64,000 nt of DNA, taken from JABWBD01 sp040768665. Lineage in GTDB: Bacteria > Planctomycetota > Planctomycetia > Pirellulales > Thermoguttaceae. Positions within the stretch are counted from its first letter, which is position 1. Each line of letters begins with the position of its first letter. The notes below the pieces were generated by a model. That model was not told the DNA's origin, searched no databases, and saw only the letters and a program-made list of their open reading frames with translations. The stretch is from positions 7,835 through 71,834 of the forward strand of contig JAXGMN010000062.1 in NCBI GenBank assembly GCA_040768665.1, given 5' to 3'. Positions 26,668 to 34,938 of the stretch are shown here, in pieces. The position numbers and the translations under genes were made by a program.

Positions 26668-27071
26668 ATGTCTCCGGAGACGCGCTAGAGTCATGGCCCG
26701 GATCAAGGGTAAGGATACGCATCCGGAACGGACCATTTGCACTGAATTGCGAAGACGAGGGTGTCTACTTCGCAGCACGTCAGGACCTGCCGGGCGGCGG
26801 ACATCGTCTTCCGTCGAGCAAAGCTGGCAGTCTTTGTCGATGGAGATTACTGGCACGGCTGGCGTTTTCCGCTGGGAGCACAAGCTATCTCAGAAATGGC
26901 GGGATAAAATTGCTGCAACGCGGAGAGAGATCGCCGCAACTGAGAGTTGCGGCAACTGGATGGAAGGTTCTGAGGATTTGGGAGCGTCAGATCGATAACG
27001 ACCCTGAGAACTGCGTTGCGCAATCCGCTGCGCGACACGCAACTCGCGCGACGTTCAGCCGAAAGTCGTGA
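26668..27071 (+). pseudogene. Very-short-patch-repair (Vsr) endonuclease remnant
   Basis: MSPETR and, in a shifted frame, VMARIKGKDTHPERTI match the N-terminus of Vsr, the nicking enzyme that repairs T:G mismatches made by deamination at methylated cytosines. QDLPG, SVDGDYWHGWRFPL (shifted) and GWKVLRIWERQIDND follow in the right order. Stops and frameshifts occur after MSPETR and within the central catalytic region. Vsr usually accompanies a cytosine methylase; none is seen here. Confidence 0.75.
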
Positions 27072-27279
27072 ATGCGTCTCGCAAAACCGTCATTGACAGT
27101 GTCCCGCAACTCGAAGCGGTGCTCGTCCAATGACCAACGGACTTTCCCGGTCGGGCGGATCGGCCGGCAAGTCACCGCCGAGAGGATGGGCGAGTCGGGT
27201 CGCGGCTTCGGCACTGCTTGGGATTGTAGGGCGATCTGCTCGGATAGGAGAGAGTGGCGGAGTGGACCTGCTTGCCTGG

Positions 27280-27525
27280 GAGGCACGGCGTGTGGGAGTA
27301 GCTCGATCTCGGCGAACCGGCAGCAACATTTCTCCCTCGCGAACTGGCAACGAATCGGTTCGACGTGTTGGGAATCGAGTTGGCGCATGCGACACTGGTG
27401 GAAACCTTGCCGTCGCACACAAAGACCCTTTCGACCGCTTGCTCGTCCCTCAGACGATTATCGAGAAGTTACCACTGGTCAGCTCGATCAGTACGGCGTG
27501 ACACGGCTATGGAAGTAAAGTCCCG
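27280..27525 (+). pseudogene. PIN-domain (VapC-type) toxin C-terminal remnant
   Basis: The last part of a PIN ribonuclease is readable in three frames: GIELAHATLVETLPSH, KDPFDRLLVPQTIIEKLPLV and YGVTRLW, as in toxins of the type ending 'HRDPFDRLLIAQA...LPLLS.D..F..YGV..LW'. The N-terminal catalytic Asp region is not recognisable upstream. The reading frame is broken at least twice. Confidence 0.6.
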
Positions 27526-27570
27526 CGCGGACATCCCGATGCGCCGGCGCGTTCGGCTGGTTCGGTGTGG

Positions 27571-27631
27571 CACTGTTTGGAGTTGAATGGACGGGCCATA
27601 GGGACGGAGCTTCCCACAAGTCCAAGCAGTG
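27571..27631. repeat. Hairpin element, CACTGNTTGG family (27.6 kb)
   Basis: cactgtttggagttg (27571-27585) pairs with caagtccaagcagtg (27617-27631). The same element, with nearly identical inner sequence (GGGCCATAGGGACGGAGCTTCCCACAA), recurs at 30219-30279. A roughly 130-bp module (GTTCGTCCACCGACCAAGC...GGCCGGGAAGTCACCGCG...CGAGTCGG) follows both copies. Confidence 0.75.
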
Positions 27632-27720
27632 TTCGTCCACCGACCAAGCGGCTTTCCCAGTCGAGCGGATCGGCCGGGAAGTCACCGCGGAGAGGATAGG
27701 CGAGTCGGCTCGCGGTTCGG

Positions 27721-27782
27721 CACTGCTTGGGATTGTAGTATGGTCTGTCGGTATAGGAGAACCCGTTCAATCCCAAGCAGTG
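27721..27782. repeat. Hairpin element CACTGCTTGGGATTG/CAATCCCAAGCAGTG (27.7 kb)
   Basis: A perfect 15-bp inverted repeat, cactgcttgggattg (27721-27735) with caatcccaagcagtg (27768-27782). Other copies lie at 28489 and 30473, and a left arm alone at 27212-27226. The inner segment (GATCTGTTCGTAGAGGAGAACCCGTT-like) is also shared. Confidence 0.85.
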
Positions 27783-27853
27783 GCACACGAACACGGGGCA
27801 GAGTGCCCTCGCCGCAACGCGGCCGAACCCGATGGCCCGGAGCGGCGGAGCGG

Positions 27854-28040
27854 GGAACCGGACGGCGGCAAACGACCAGCAAGGCCCAACGGGTCGCGAC
27901 CCGTTCCAACGACAGTTCGTTGAATCCGATCGCGTGCGGGTCATGGCGTGGGTTCCCGGGGTGACGGCCCGTTGGGCCTTTGCGCGCGGCGTATCGGGCA
28001 AGCGACCGCAGGGCTCCGCGGACTGCGCTGGGCTGCCGGG
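27854..28040. repeat. Long repeat unit, copy A (partner at 28628-28804)
   Basis: About 180 bp here (CGGGGAACCGGACGGCGGCAAA... through ...GGGCAAGCGACCGCAGGGCT) match 28628-28804 with scattered differences, including CAGCAAGGCCCAACGGG and GGCCCGTTGGGCCTTTG, which form a palindrome. The upstream hairpin (27721 and 28489) is duplicated with it, so a unit of about 320 bp appears twice in direct orientation. Confidence 0.75.
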
Positions 28041-28212
28041 TCTTGCCCCTTCGGGGACGGAGCGTCGGCGGGTGTTGCGGGTCGCGAGGGTGAGCGGGAA
28101 ATGGGCCCAACGAATTTAGGAGTCAACGAATGGGGAAGCCTTGGGCCGGGGTGGAGTGGGGAGGTGAAGCAACGGGGGCATACGATCGGCTTTTCCATTT
28201 TTCTTCCTCATT

Positions 28213-28299
28213 TTCATCCGTGCCCCGGCCTTGCCATCCGTGCTATCAGAACAACTCAAGGACAAAGTAGCACGGATGGCAAGCCGAGGCACGGATGAA
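28213..28299. repeat. Palindromic element TTCATCCGTGCC family (copy 1)
   Basis: A 33-bp arm beginning ttcatccgtgccccggcctt (28213-28245) pairs almost perfectly with an arm ending ggcacggatgaa (28267-28299). The whole element and its flanks (through about 28325 and back to about 28180) recur in reverse orientation at 40592-40679. Confidence 0.85.
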
Positions 28300-28488
28300 G
28301 GAATCGGTGGAACAGAACAGCGAAATCACAGAACAGGGTTCTTGGCGTTTGTAGTTGCCAAACATCGCCCCCACCGACGCGGGGTCGGTGGTGGCGTTTA
28401 CCCAGTTTGAGGAAGTAAGATTCCGTCGTTCGGTTTTCCCCTGCGCGGGACGTTTTCAGCGTCAACAGGCGAGTCGGCTCGCGCTCGG

Positions 28489-28552
28489 CCACTGCTTGGG
28501 ATTGTAGTACGATCTGTTCGTAGAGGAGAACCGGTTCAATCCCAAGCAGTGG
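28489..28552. repeat. Hairpin element CACTGCTTGGGATTG (28.5 kb)
   Basis: ccactgcttgggattg (28489-28504) and caatcccaagcagtgg (28537-28552), a perfect 16-bp inverted repeat of the same family as at 27721 and 30473. Confidence 0.85.
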
Positions 28553-28803
28553 CACACGCTGCCGGGGGCGGGTGCCGTCGCCGCAACACGGCCGAACCCG
28601 AGAAGCCCAGGGCGAAGCAGCCGGCGCAGCGGGGAATCGGACCGCGGCAAAGGACCAGCAAGGCCCAACGGGCCGCGACCCGTCCTCAAACGACATCGTT
28701 CATTGCATTCGATCGCGTGCAGGTCATGACGTGGGTTCCTGGGGTCGCGGCCCGTTGGGCCTTTGGCGCCAGCGTATCGGGCAAGCGACCCCAGGGCTCC
28801 GCG

Positions 28804-28916
28804 GTGGGCTGATAAAAACTTGATAAGAACGGGGACAGGCACCGCAACTAATAGCGGTTTAGCCAGAGCGACCACACAAGATGTTGCGGAGCCAGTCCCC
28901 GTTTTTATCAGCCCAC
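28804..28916. repeat. GGGGAC-core palindrome flanked by 17-bp direct repeats (copy 4)
   Basis: gtgggctgataaaaac (28804-28819) and gtttttatcagcccac (28901-28916) form a perfect 16-bp inverted repeat; inside are GGGGACAGGCACCGCAAC and TTGCGGAGCCAGTCCCC. On both sides stands accccagggctccgcgg (28788-28804 and 28915-28931). Compared with the related stretch at 28010-28040, the element interrupts the sequence between two copies of this short direct repeat, as expected for an insertion with target duplication or repeat-mediated entry. Confidence 0.8.
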
Positions 28917-29209
28917 CCCAGGGCTCCGCGGACTGCGCCCTGGGCTGCCGGGCGGGCCCCTTCAGGGTCGTTGCTTCGCTGGGCCGTATCGCAACAGGCT
29001 TGTCGGCCGGCGAAAACTCGCGCTGCGATACGCCCCGGCCCGGCAACACTGACGGCTGACGGTCGCGATGGGAAGGCTGCAAGAAAGAAAAGGCCGTTCG
29101 GGGAACCTCCCCAACGCGCCTCCCAATGAGTACACTGCCAGTGGGACACCGGCAGTGGTGAGTGCAGTTCGGGCGGCCGTCAGTGACGCGAAGATAACCG
29201 GAGGATGCC

Positions 29210-30159
29210 ATGAGGGCTTCAGAGGAAAAGGTCATAGCTGCCATTTCGCACCCGGAGAGGAAAATACGCCGGACTACGGTCGCCTATTACTCCCGCTCGT
29301 ATAGCTCGGATCCAACGGTAATGCCACTGGTCATCCGGGCCGTGGAAAAATATGGGTGGGACGCCTCTTTCAGTGTCTTGCGCGCCGCCGGCGGCCTGAC
29401 CCAAACTCCCGCGACTGTGGCATGGCTGGTGAATGAGCTGTCGAAAGATTGGGATCTCGCAGACATTGGCGAGGATAATCACCGCGTTGCGGTGGCCCTG
29501 ATTTTGTCCGACGCCGCCCCGGAGCTCCTGAAGCCCGAATACGCAGACCTCCGCTCGTTTCCTGAGGAGCTCCGAACTCCGTTTCGAGACCGTCTCCAGA
29601 TGGCCCAATGGGAGCTGGGATGCGGCTCTGGAAGGTCCTGGAAGATTTCGGGCAACAGAGCCGGGCAAGAGGCCATAGCCGGCTCAGCGATCTGCGGCGA
29701 GGGGGATTGACTGGCCAATGCACTGCTCGGCCATTTTGCCGACGAGGCGGTGGAGCCCATCCGGCAGATGCTCGTCGGCCCTGCCGACCGCCTGCAACGC
29801 CGAGGAAGTCGAACTTCGCCGCCGACTGGTTGCCGCATCCACGGTTATGGGAGTGACGTTTTCCCGAGCTTGATGTCTGGTACCAGGAAGCCGTGCGGGC
29901 AGATTGGGGAGATCTCGGGGACCGCAGATTCCGAATCCGAAAGTACTTTCGAGACGACGTGGATTTCCAGGACGCCCTCGCTGACGTGCTGGCTTCGCGA
30001 CCCACTGCCGCGCCTCGTCCGCGGCCGGCAGTGGGTGGGTTGCTTAAGAAGGACAAACCGGTTGAGTCTTTCCGGGGCCCAAAGAAGCCGGTCGGGAGGA
30101 ACGATCCTTGCCCGTGTGGCAGCGGGCGGAAGTACAAAAAGTGCTGCCTGAAAGAATAG
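29210..30159 (+). pseudogene. Broken SEC-C motif protein
   Basis: An ATG at 29210 with GGAGG just upstream opens a clear protein start (MRASEEKVIAAISHPERKIR...VAYYSRSYSSDPTVMPLVI) of a HEAT-like alpha-helical protein that reads well to about 29615 (FRDRLQMAQW). The frame then changes; a middle part (EEVELRRRLVAAST) and the end (FRIRKYFRDDVDFQDALADV, then KKPVGRNDPCPCGSGRKYKK, a SEC-C zinc motif ending near the stop at 30159) lie in other frames. At least two frameshifts. The good ribosome binding site suggests recent loss. Confidence 0.6.
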
Positions 30160-30218
30160 CTGCCGGGTGCCACTGTTTGTGCTGCTGCGGTAATGCGCGT
30201 TCGGCTGGGTCCGTGTGG

Positions 30219-30279
30219 GACTGCTTGGAGTTGAATGGCCGAGCCATCGGGACCGAGCTTCCCACAACTCCAAGCAGTG
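30219..30279. repeat. Hairpin element, CACTGNTTGG family (30.2 kb)
   Basis: gactgcttggagttg (30219-30233) and caactccaagcagtg (30265-30279). The inner and following sequences match the element at 27571-27631. Confidence 0.75.
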
Positions 30280-30472
30280 TTCGTCCACCGACCAAGCAAC
30301 GTTCGAGAGCGAGAAAAGTGTCAGGAACCATTTGTGCGAAGCACCGAAGGAGCCGGTTTCGGCAGATGGTTCCTGACGCCATTTCTCGATCAATCCCAAG
30401 CGGCTTTCCCAGTCGAGCGAATCGGCCGGGAAGTCACCGCGGAGAGGATGGGCGAGTCGGTTCGCGCTTCGG

Positions 30473-30544
30473 CACTGCTTGGGATTGTAGGACGATCTGT
30501 TCGTAGAGGAGAACCCGTTCAATCCCAAGCAGTGGCACACGAAC
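30473..30544. repeat. Hairpin element CACTGCTTGGGATTG (30.5 kb)
   Basis: cactgcttgggattg (30473-30487) and caatcccaagcagtg (30530-30544), a perfect 15-bp inverted repeat. The upstream module GGCTTTCCCAGTCGAGCG...GGCCGGGAAGTCACCGCGGA matches 27645-27715. Confidence 0.85.
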
Positions 30545-30658
30545 ACGGGGCAGAGCGCCAGGGCCGCTGGCGCGGCGCAACTCAATAGCCCAAGTCGGAG
30601 CCGCCGGCGCAGCCCGGGGGAGCAGGAAGGGGGCTTCGGCGCGTGGTGAAGGCTTGCT

Positions 30659-31885
30659 TTATTCGCTGGACGAGTCGGCAGGCGTCCAGCAGGGTCGGAT
30701 GTTTTCTATCATGATTTTGCCGACGGCGCGCCAGGACCGTGCTTCCGCACAGCGGCGGATTCTGCCGGTAAGCTCCGCCTGCTCCTGTTCGCTTTGCGCC
30801 GCGATCTGCTCCAGCAGGCGTTTGAACGCCTGCAGGTCCGAGGAGTCGACCTTCCAACCGATTCCCTCGGCGGTCACGTAATCGGTCAAGTCCGGGGGGC
30901 CGTCGACGATGACCGGTTTCAGAAAGGCGCGGGCCGTTTGGGCCGTGCCGCTTTCGTGCCGAATGTAGTCCTGGTACAGGTTCACCACGGCGTCGGCGCA
31001 GGCGAAATAGACCGGTTGGTCCGCCGGCGGTACAAACCGGTTGTCAATGATGATTTTGTCTTCCACGCCGTACTGTTTCGCCAGCTCCTTGATGCGCGAA
31101 TACTGGTAGTCGCCTTCCGGACCTGAGAGCAGCCACATCCACTCCTCGGACTGAGCAAGTACGGCAAGGAGCGGTTCGTACTTCTTGTCGGTACGGAGCG
31201 TTCCGAACGACAGGAGATATCGCTTCGACGCGTCGAGTCCCAGCGTCTCGATCGCAGTGCGGCGCGGGACGTGGAGTCGGGGTTCCGGAGTCGGCGCGCC
31301 GTAAGGCAGGATCTTGACCTTCTCTTCCGCCAGGCGGTCGCCCGGAAAGACCGTTGCCAACAAATTGTCTCGCATTGCTTTGCCGTGGACAAAACAACAA
31401 GCCGATCTCCGAATGATCGACCTGACGTGGGAGCGGGCCGCACGCTTGTAAAGAGCGACCAGGAGAGACGTGTGGCGGAAATCGAAGTTCGTGTCGTGAA
31501 GGATGCACGCGTAGCTCTGCGATGCGCAGCGATTCCTCACGAAGCGGTCGACGGAGCCGTACTCGAATGCCTCGAAAAGGACGAAAGGCCTGCCCGTCTG
31601 TTCGTACACGGCGGCGAATCCCCGCATGAACGCCAGGTCGCGCCTACGACGCTTCCAGGCGTAGCGAAAAAAGCCCGACAATCCCGGCCTGCGATGGAAT
31701 GCCCCCTCGGGAACCGCTACACGGTGGCAGACGCTTGCGCTAGCGACCTCCAGAGGGCCATCGTAACCTACCACGTGCACTTCCACCCCCAGATGCGACA
31801 ACCCCTCCGCCAGGCCGCCGGCATAGGCGTGGCTATGACCGTAAGGCAGAAAGGCTGTCGGACTGAAGATCAAGATCCTGGCCAT
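30659..31885 (-). CDS. GT-B fold glycosyltransferase (group 1/GT4-like)
   Basis: A 408-aa glycosyltransferase that probably builds surface polysaccharide from a nucleotide sugar. The N-terminal half starts MARILIFSPTAFLPYGHSHA, YAGGLAEGLSHLGVEVHVVG as in GT-B acceptor domains. The C-terminal half has YLLSFGTLRTDKKYEPLLA, IIIDNRFVPPADQPVYFACA and DAVVNLYQDYIRHESGTAQT, the donor-binding region with the late Glu (HESGT). No membrane segment. It stands alone, between repeat-rich regions, and its start has no clear ribosome binding site. Donor and acceptor cannot be deduced. Confidence 0.85.
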   Translation of the reverse strand: MARILIFSPTAFLPYGHSHAYAGGLAEGLSHLGVEVHVVGYDGPLEVASASVCHRVAVPEGAFHRRPGLSGFFRYAWKRRRRDLAFMRGFAAVYEQTGRPFVLFEAFEYGSVDRFVRNRCASQSYACILHDTNFDFRHTSLLVALYKRAARSHVRSIIRRSACCFVHGKAMRDNLLATVFPGDRLAEEKVKILPYGAPTPEPRLHVPRRTAIETLGLDASKRYLLSFGTLRTDKKYEPLLAVLAQSEEWMWLLSGPEGDYQYSRIKELAKQYGVEDKIIIDNRFVPPADQPVYFACADAVVNLYQDYIRHESGTAQTARAFLKPVIVDGPPDLTDYVTAEGIGWKVDSSDLQAFKRLLEQIAAQSEQEQAELTGRIRRCAEARSWRAVGKIMIENIRPCWTPADSSSE

Positions 31886-31908
31886 TCGTCGTATCGTCCT
31901 TCCGAGCG

Positions 31909-32185
31909 TAACCGTTCACGGGGGGGCAGGGGGGACAGGTCCATGTTTTCGGCGGACGTCTTTGATGCCAAAATGCTTGAACCGGCCGAAAAATGGACCA
32001 GTCCCCAGCCGCCCCCCAGTTTTGCCCCGCCCGGGCCGTCGACGCAAGGGCAGATCCACGGTAACCGTTTACGGGCGGCAGAGAGGGGGACAGGTCCATG
32101 TTTTCGGTCGACGTTTTTGATGCCAAAATGCTTGAACCGGCCGAAAAATGGACCAGTCCCCGGCCGTCGACGCAAGGGCAGATCC
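31909..32185. repeat. Two tandem GTAACCGTT-ended palindromic elements
   Basis: Copy one starts gtaaccgttcac (31909) and contains GGGGGACAGGTCCATGTTTT and AAAATGGACCAGTCCCC around a central palindrome (TTTTCGGC...GCCGAAAA). Copy two starts gtaaccgttta (32061) and repeats the same core; both end with CCGTCGACGCAAGGGCAGAT, CCACGGT. A closing GTGAACGGTTAC is found only further on (32555-32566). Other copies lie at 40829 and 43971. The inner GGGGACAGG/CCAGTCCCC core is shared with the first palindrome family. Confidence 0.8.
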
Positions 32186-32363
32186 ACGGTCCACACCTCG
32201 CGATGCTGCTTTCTGGTCAGTCGGGTGGGTCGCATTGAGCGGGGATTGTGGTTATTCTGAATGAGGATCGCGGGCTCCAGGCTTCGCACACACCGCCCGG
32301 AAGGATCGCGGCCATCATCCGGAACAGAGTCTTCAGCGTCTGCCCCGCCTCTGAGCCAAGTTG
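32186..32363. other. Intergenic sequence between repeats
   Basis: About 180 bases with no convincing coding frame. On the minus strand a short run (GSEAGQTLKTLFRMMAAILP) could be a gene remnant but is too short to assign. Confidence 0.3.
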
Positions 32364-32504
32364 GGTGCCGTTCAAGAATAAGTTGTGCAATTCGGTGTGG
32401 AGCAAATTTCAGTCTGTCCACAAGACAAGGGTGGATTGAAATCCACCCTACGTGGATTGGCATCCACCCTACAATGATTGACCAACTTGTTCTTGAACGG
32501 CACC
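32364..32504. repeat. Palindromic element GGTGCCGTTCAAGAA (copy 1)
   Basis: Outer arms ggtgccgttcaagaataagt (32364-32383) and the reverse complement at 32483-32504 match with one mismatch. An inner hairpin GGGTGGATT-GAA-ATCCACCC follows TTGTGCAATTCGGTGTGGAGC. A second copy lies at 42385-42508. Confidence 0.8.
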
Positions 32505-32660
32505 TTAGTGCCAACATCGCAAGCTGTTTGGCAGGAACATGTTGCGCCGCGGGCGTGAACGGTTACGGCTCGCGTTTTTCGGACGGTGGTCCCTGCGTCC
32601 GCTCGCCCGCCCAATTCCAGCCCCCGCCCTATTTGCCTATCGCGTGACGGAGTCGTTGCC

Positions 32661-34148
32661 ATGTACTTCACATTCCCTTGTCCCCAGTGCGAGAAGAAGC
32701 TGAAGATTCAGAAAGAGGCCGCGGGGCGGAAATCGACCTGCCCGTACTGCAGGCACACCATCGTCGTTCCAAACCCTCCCGCAGAGGAAGAAATGGATGA
32801 GATGGCGGCTCTGCGAAACATCGGGCAGACTCAGCAGTCGAGTCGCGTGAGCCCGCGCCCGGGACCGCAGCGTCGCGAGGCGCCCAAGAAACGCTCTACC
32901 TCCAGTGGCTGGTCGGATCGGACCGATGTCAGCGCAATTCGTAGCGGCACGCTGGGCCTGGCGCTTACGATTGCGGTGCTGGTGCTTCTGCTGCCGATCC
33001 GCAACACGTACCTGGGCGAACTGTTTTTGCACCGCGGCTGGGTCCCTTACACGGAAACGTTTCTGCTCTGCTGGTCGGTGGCGATCCTCTATCTCAAGTC
33101 GCGAAAGATCAAGCGGCAGCGGGAGTCGATGCTTTTCGATCTGCTTCCCGGCGATATCTCGAAAGACATCACGTCGCAGTCGGTCGGCCGTTTCGTCAAG
33201 CACATCGAAGAGCTGCCGGTGCAGCCCAGCGAGAGCTTTCTGGTCAACCGCGTGCTCCGGGGGCTCGAGCACTTTCGCGTCCGCAACAGCAACCCCGAGG
33301 TGGCCGCGATGCTCTCTTCCCAGTCGGAGATCGACGCGAACGCGGTGCAGTCGAGCTACACGCTGTTGAACGTCTTCATTTGGGCCATCCCGATTCTCGG
33401 TTTCATCGGTACGGTGATCGGCATCAGCGCGGCCGTGGGCGGGTTCTCCGGTTCGCTCGAGCAGGCGACGGATATTTCCGTGCTCAAGGAGTCGCTCAAC
33501 AACGTGACCGGCGGTCTGGCCACCGCGTTCGACACGACGCTTCTGGCGCTGGTGATGAGTATGTTGGTAATGTTTCCTTCCAGCTCGATGCAGAAGTCGG
33601 AAGAGGACATGCTCAATTCGGTCGACGAGTACTGCAACGAGAACCTGCTGAAGCGGCTGAACGACGGCAACGAGGGGCCGGTTGGCGATGCCGACGGGGC
33701 GGTCTCTCCCGCGCTGCGAAAGGCCATCCATGCGGCGATGGCCCCGCACCACGCGGAGCTGCGGGCCTGGGGCGAGAAGCTCGAAGCGATCGGTTCGAAG
33801 CTGACGGCCGAGGTCGTCCAGGGGTGGGGTTCGATCAACCGCCAGATCGAGAAGGAACAGCAGGAAAGCGCCGCCCAGATGCGCGATCTCGACGCGATGG
33901 CCGCCTCGTTCCTGCAGACCATGTCGCGCCTGGCGGAAGAGACCGAGAAGGCCCACGAAGAGTCGTCCGGGGCGATGAAGCGCTCGGCCGAGTCGCTGCA
34001 GGGATACTGCACGGCGCTCGAGCAGGGTCTGGCCGGACTGAACGGCGTGCTCGCGGAGTTGGGAGGAAAGCAGGTGGTCATCCAGGGACGGCGCCGCGGC
34101 TGGTTCTTCCGACGCAACAGCGGGGTCCAAACCGATGGCAAAGCGTAG
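32661..34148 (+). CDS. MotA/TolQ/ExbB-type channel protein with N-terminal zinc ribbon
   Basis: ATG 32661 is chosen because the zinc ribbon starts there (FPCPQCEKKLKIQKEAAGRK, then CPYC). The 495-aa protein has a linker to about 85, membrane helices at about 93-115 (TLGLALTIAVLVLLLPI), 130-147 (ETFLLCWSVAILYL), 235-260 (LLNVFIWAIPILGFIGTVIG) and 285-310 (LATAFDTTLLALVMSMLVMF), and a C-terminal coiled-coil region. The last two helices are the conserved MotA/TolQ/ExbB core, which conducts protons or sodium and pairs with an ExbD/TolR/MotB partner. The next gene overlaps by 14 bases and the third follows three bases later, so all three form one unit. Zinc-ribbon fusion is unusual for this family. 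Confidence 0.85.
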   Translation: MYFTFPCPQCEKKLKIQKEAAGRKSTCPYCRHTIVVPNPPAEEEMDEMAALRNIGQTQQSSRVSPRPGPQRREAPKKRSTSSGWSDRTDVSAIRSGTLGLALTIAVLVLLLPIRNTYLGELFLHRGWVPYTETFLLCWSVAILYLKSRKIKRQRESMLFDLLPGDISKDITSQSVGRFVKHIEELPVQPSESFLVNRVLRGLEHFRVRNSNPEVAAMLSSQSEIDANAVQSSYTLLNVFIWAIPILGFIGTVIGISAAVGGFSGSLEQATDISVLKESLNNVTGGLATAFDTTLLALVMSMLVMFPSSSMQKSEEDMLNSVDEYCNENLLKRLNDGNEGPVGDADGAVSPALRKAIHAAMAPHHAELRAWGEKLEAIGSKLTAEVVQGWGSINRQIEKEQQESAAQMRDLDAMAASFLQTMSRLAEETEKAHEESSGAMKRSAESLQGYCTALEQGLAGLNGVLAELGGKQVVIQGRRRGWFFRRNSGVQTDGKA

Positions 34149-34935
34149 AAGCAAGCCCAAGACGACGATCTCGCTCTTTCCGTTCCTCAGCATTCTGGCC
34201 TGCGTGATCGGGGTGCTGACGCTGATGATCACCGCGATGGCCCTGGGGCAGATGGATACCGACTCGTTCGCGAACCTCTTCGAGTTCGAACAGGTGCGTT
34301 CCAAGATCGAAGAGGCCAAGAAGCTGATCCAGAAGCTCCAGGCCGAAATTGCCAGACAGTCGGGGCACGCCGACGCAACCCAGCAGGAATTGGCCGAGGC
34401 GCAGATCCAACTCGATCAGTTGCTCGAGAAGAGGGAGGAGCTTCTCAAGTCGCAGAACGATCCGGTCGAGGTCGACATGGAGATCCCGCAGGTCGATGCG
34501 GCCGCGCACGAACAGCGGCTGGCCCAGATGCGCGAGGAGCTCTCCGGGCAGGACAAAACCAAGGAGGAACTTCTGGCGGAGTTGAAGAAACGGAACAAGC
34601 CGCCGGAGGAAGCGCAGGTGGTGATCCAGCCGGGCGGAAGCGGATCGGACCTCAAGCCGACCTTTGTCGAGTGTACGGCCGCCGACGTCGTGATGTACGA
34701 GAGTGCGGAGCCGACGCGCGTGCGGCGGGCCGACCTGGCCCAGGACGAGAAGTTTCTCGGATTGCTCAAGCGGATTGCCGCCCAGCCCAAGTCGACGATC
34801 ATCTTTCTCGTCCGCGACGATGCCTTGGGAACCTATTACGCCGCGCGCGACCTCGCTCAGGCCAACTTTGCGCGCAACGGGAAGCTCCCGGTAATCGGGC
34901 ACGGAAAAATCGACCTCAGCCTGTTTCAGAAGTGA
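34135..34935 (+). CDS. ExbD-like single-span coiled-coil protein without membrane Asp
   Basis: 266 aa: a short basic cytoplasmic start (MAKRRSKPKT), one membrane helix (SLFPFLSILACVIGVLTLMI, then TAMALG), a long coiled coil (about 45-165, Glu/Lys/Gln-rich) and a small folded C-terminal domain (STIIFLVRDDALGTYYAARD... KLPVIGHGKIDLS). The layout copies ExbD/TolR, whose helix normally has an Asp needed for ion flow; none is seen in this helix. It overlaps the channel gene by 14 bases and is followed by another protein of the same layout. Probably a partner subunit of the channel. Confidence 0.75.
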   Translation: MAKRRSKPKTTISLFPFLSILACVIGVLTLMITAMALGQMDTDSFANLFEFEQVRSKIEEAKKLIQKLQAEIARQSGHADATQQELAEAQIQLDQLLEKREELLKSQNDPVEVDMEIPQVDAAAHEQRLAQMREELSGQDKTKEELLAELKKRNKPPEEAQVVIQPGGSGSDLKPTFVECTAADVVMYESAEPTRVRRADLAQDEKFLGLLKRIAAQPKSTIIFLVRDDALGTYYAARDLAQANFARNGKLPVIGHGKIDLSLFQK

Positions 34936-34938
34936 ACG

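Noticed and set aside
27121..30545. CRISPR array
   Set aside because: The repeats are palindromic, irregularly spaced and different in length, with no constant short repeat and unique spacers and no cas genes.
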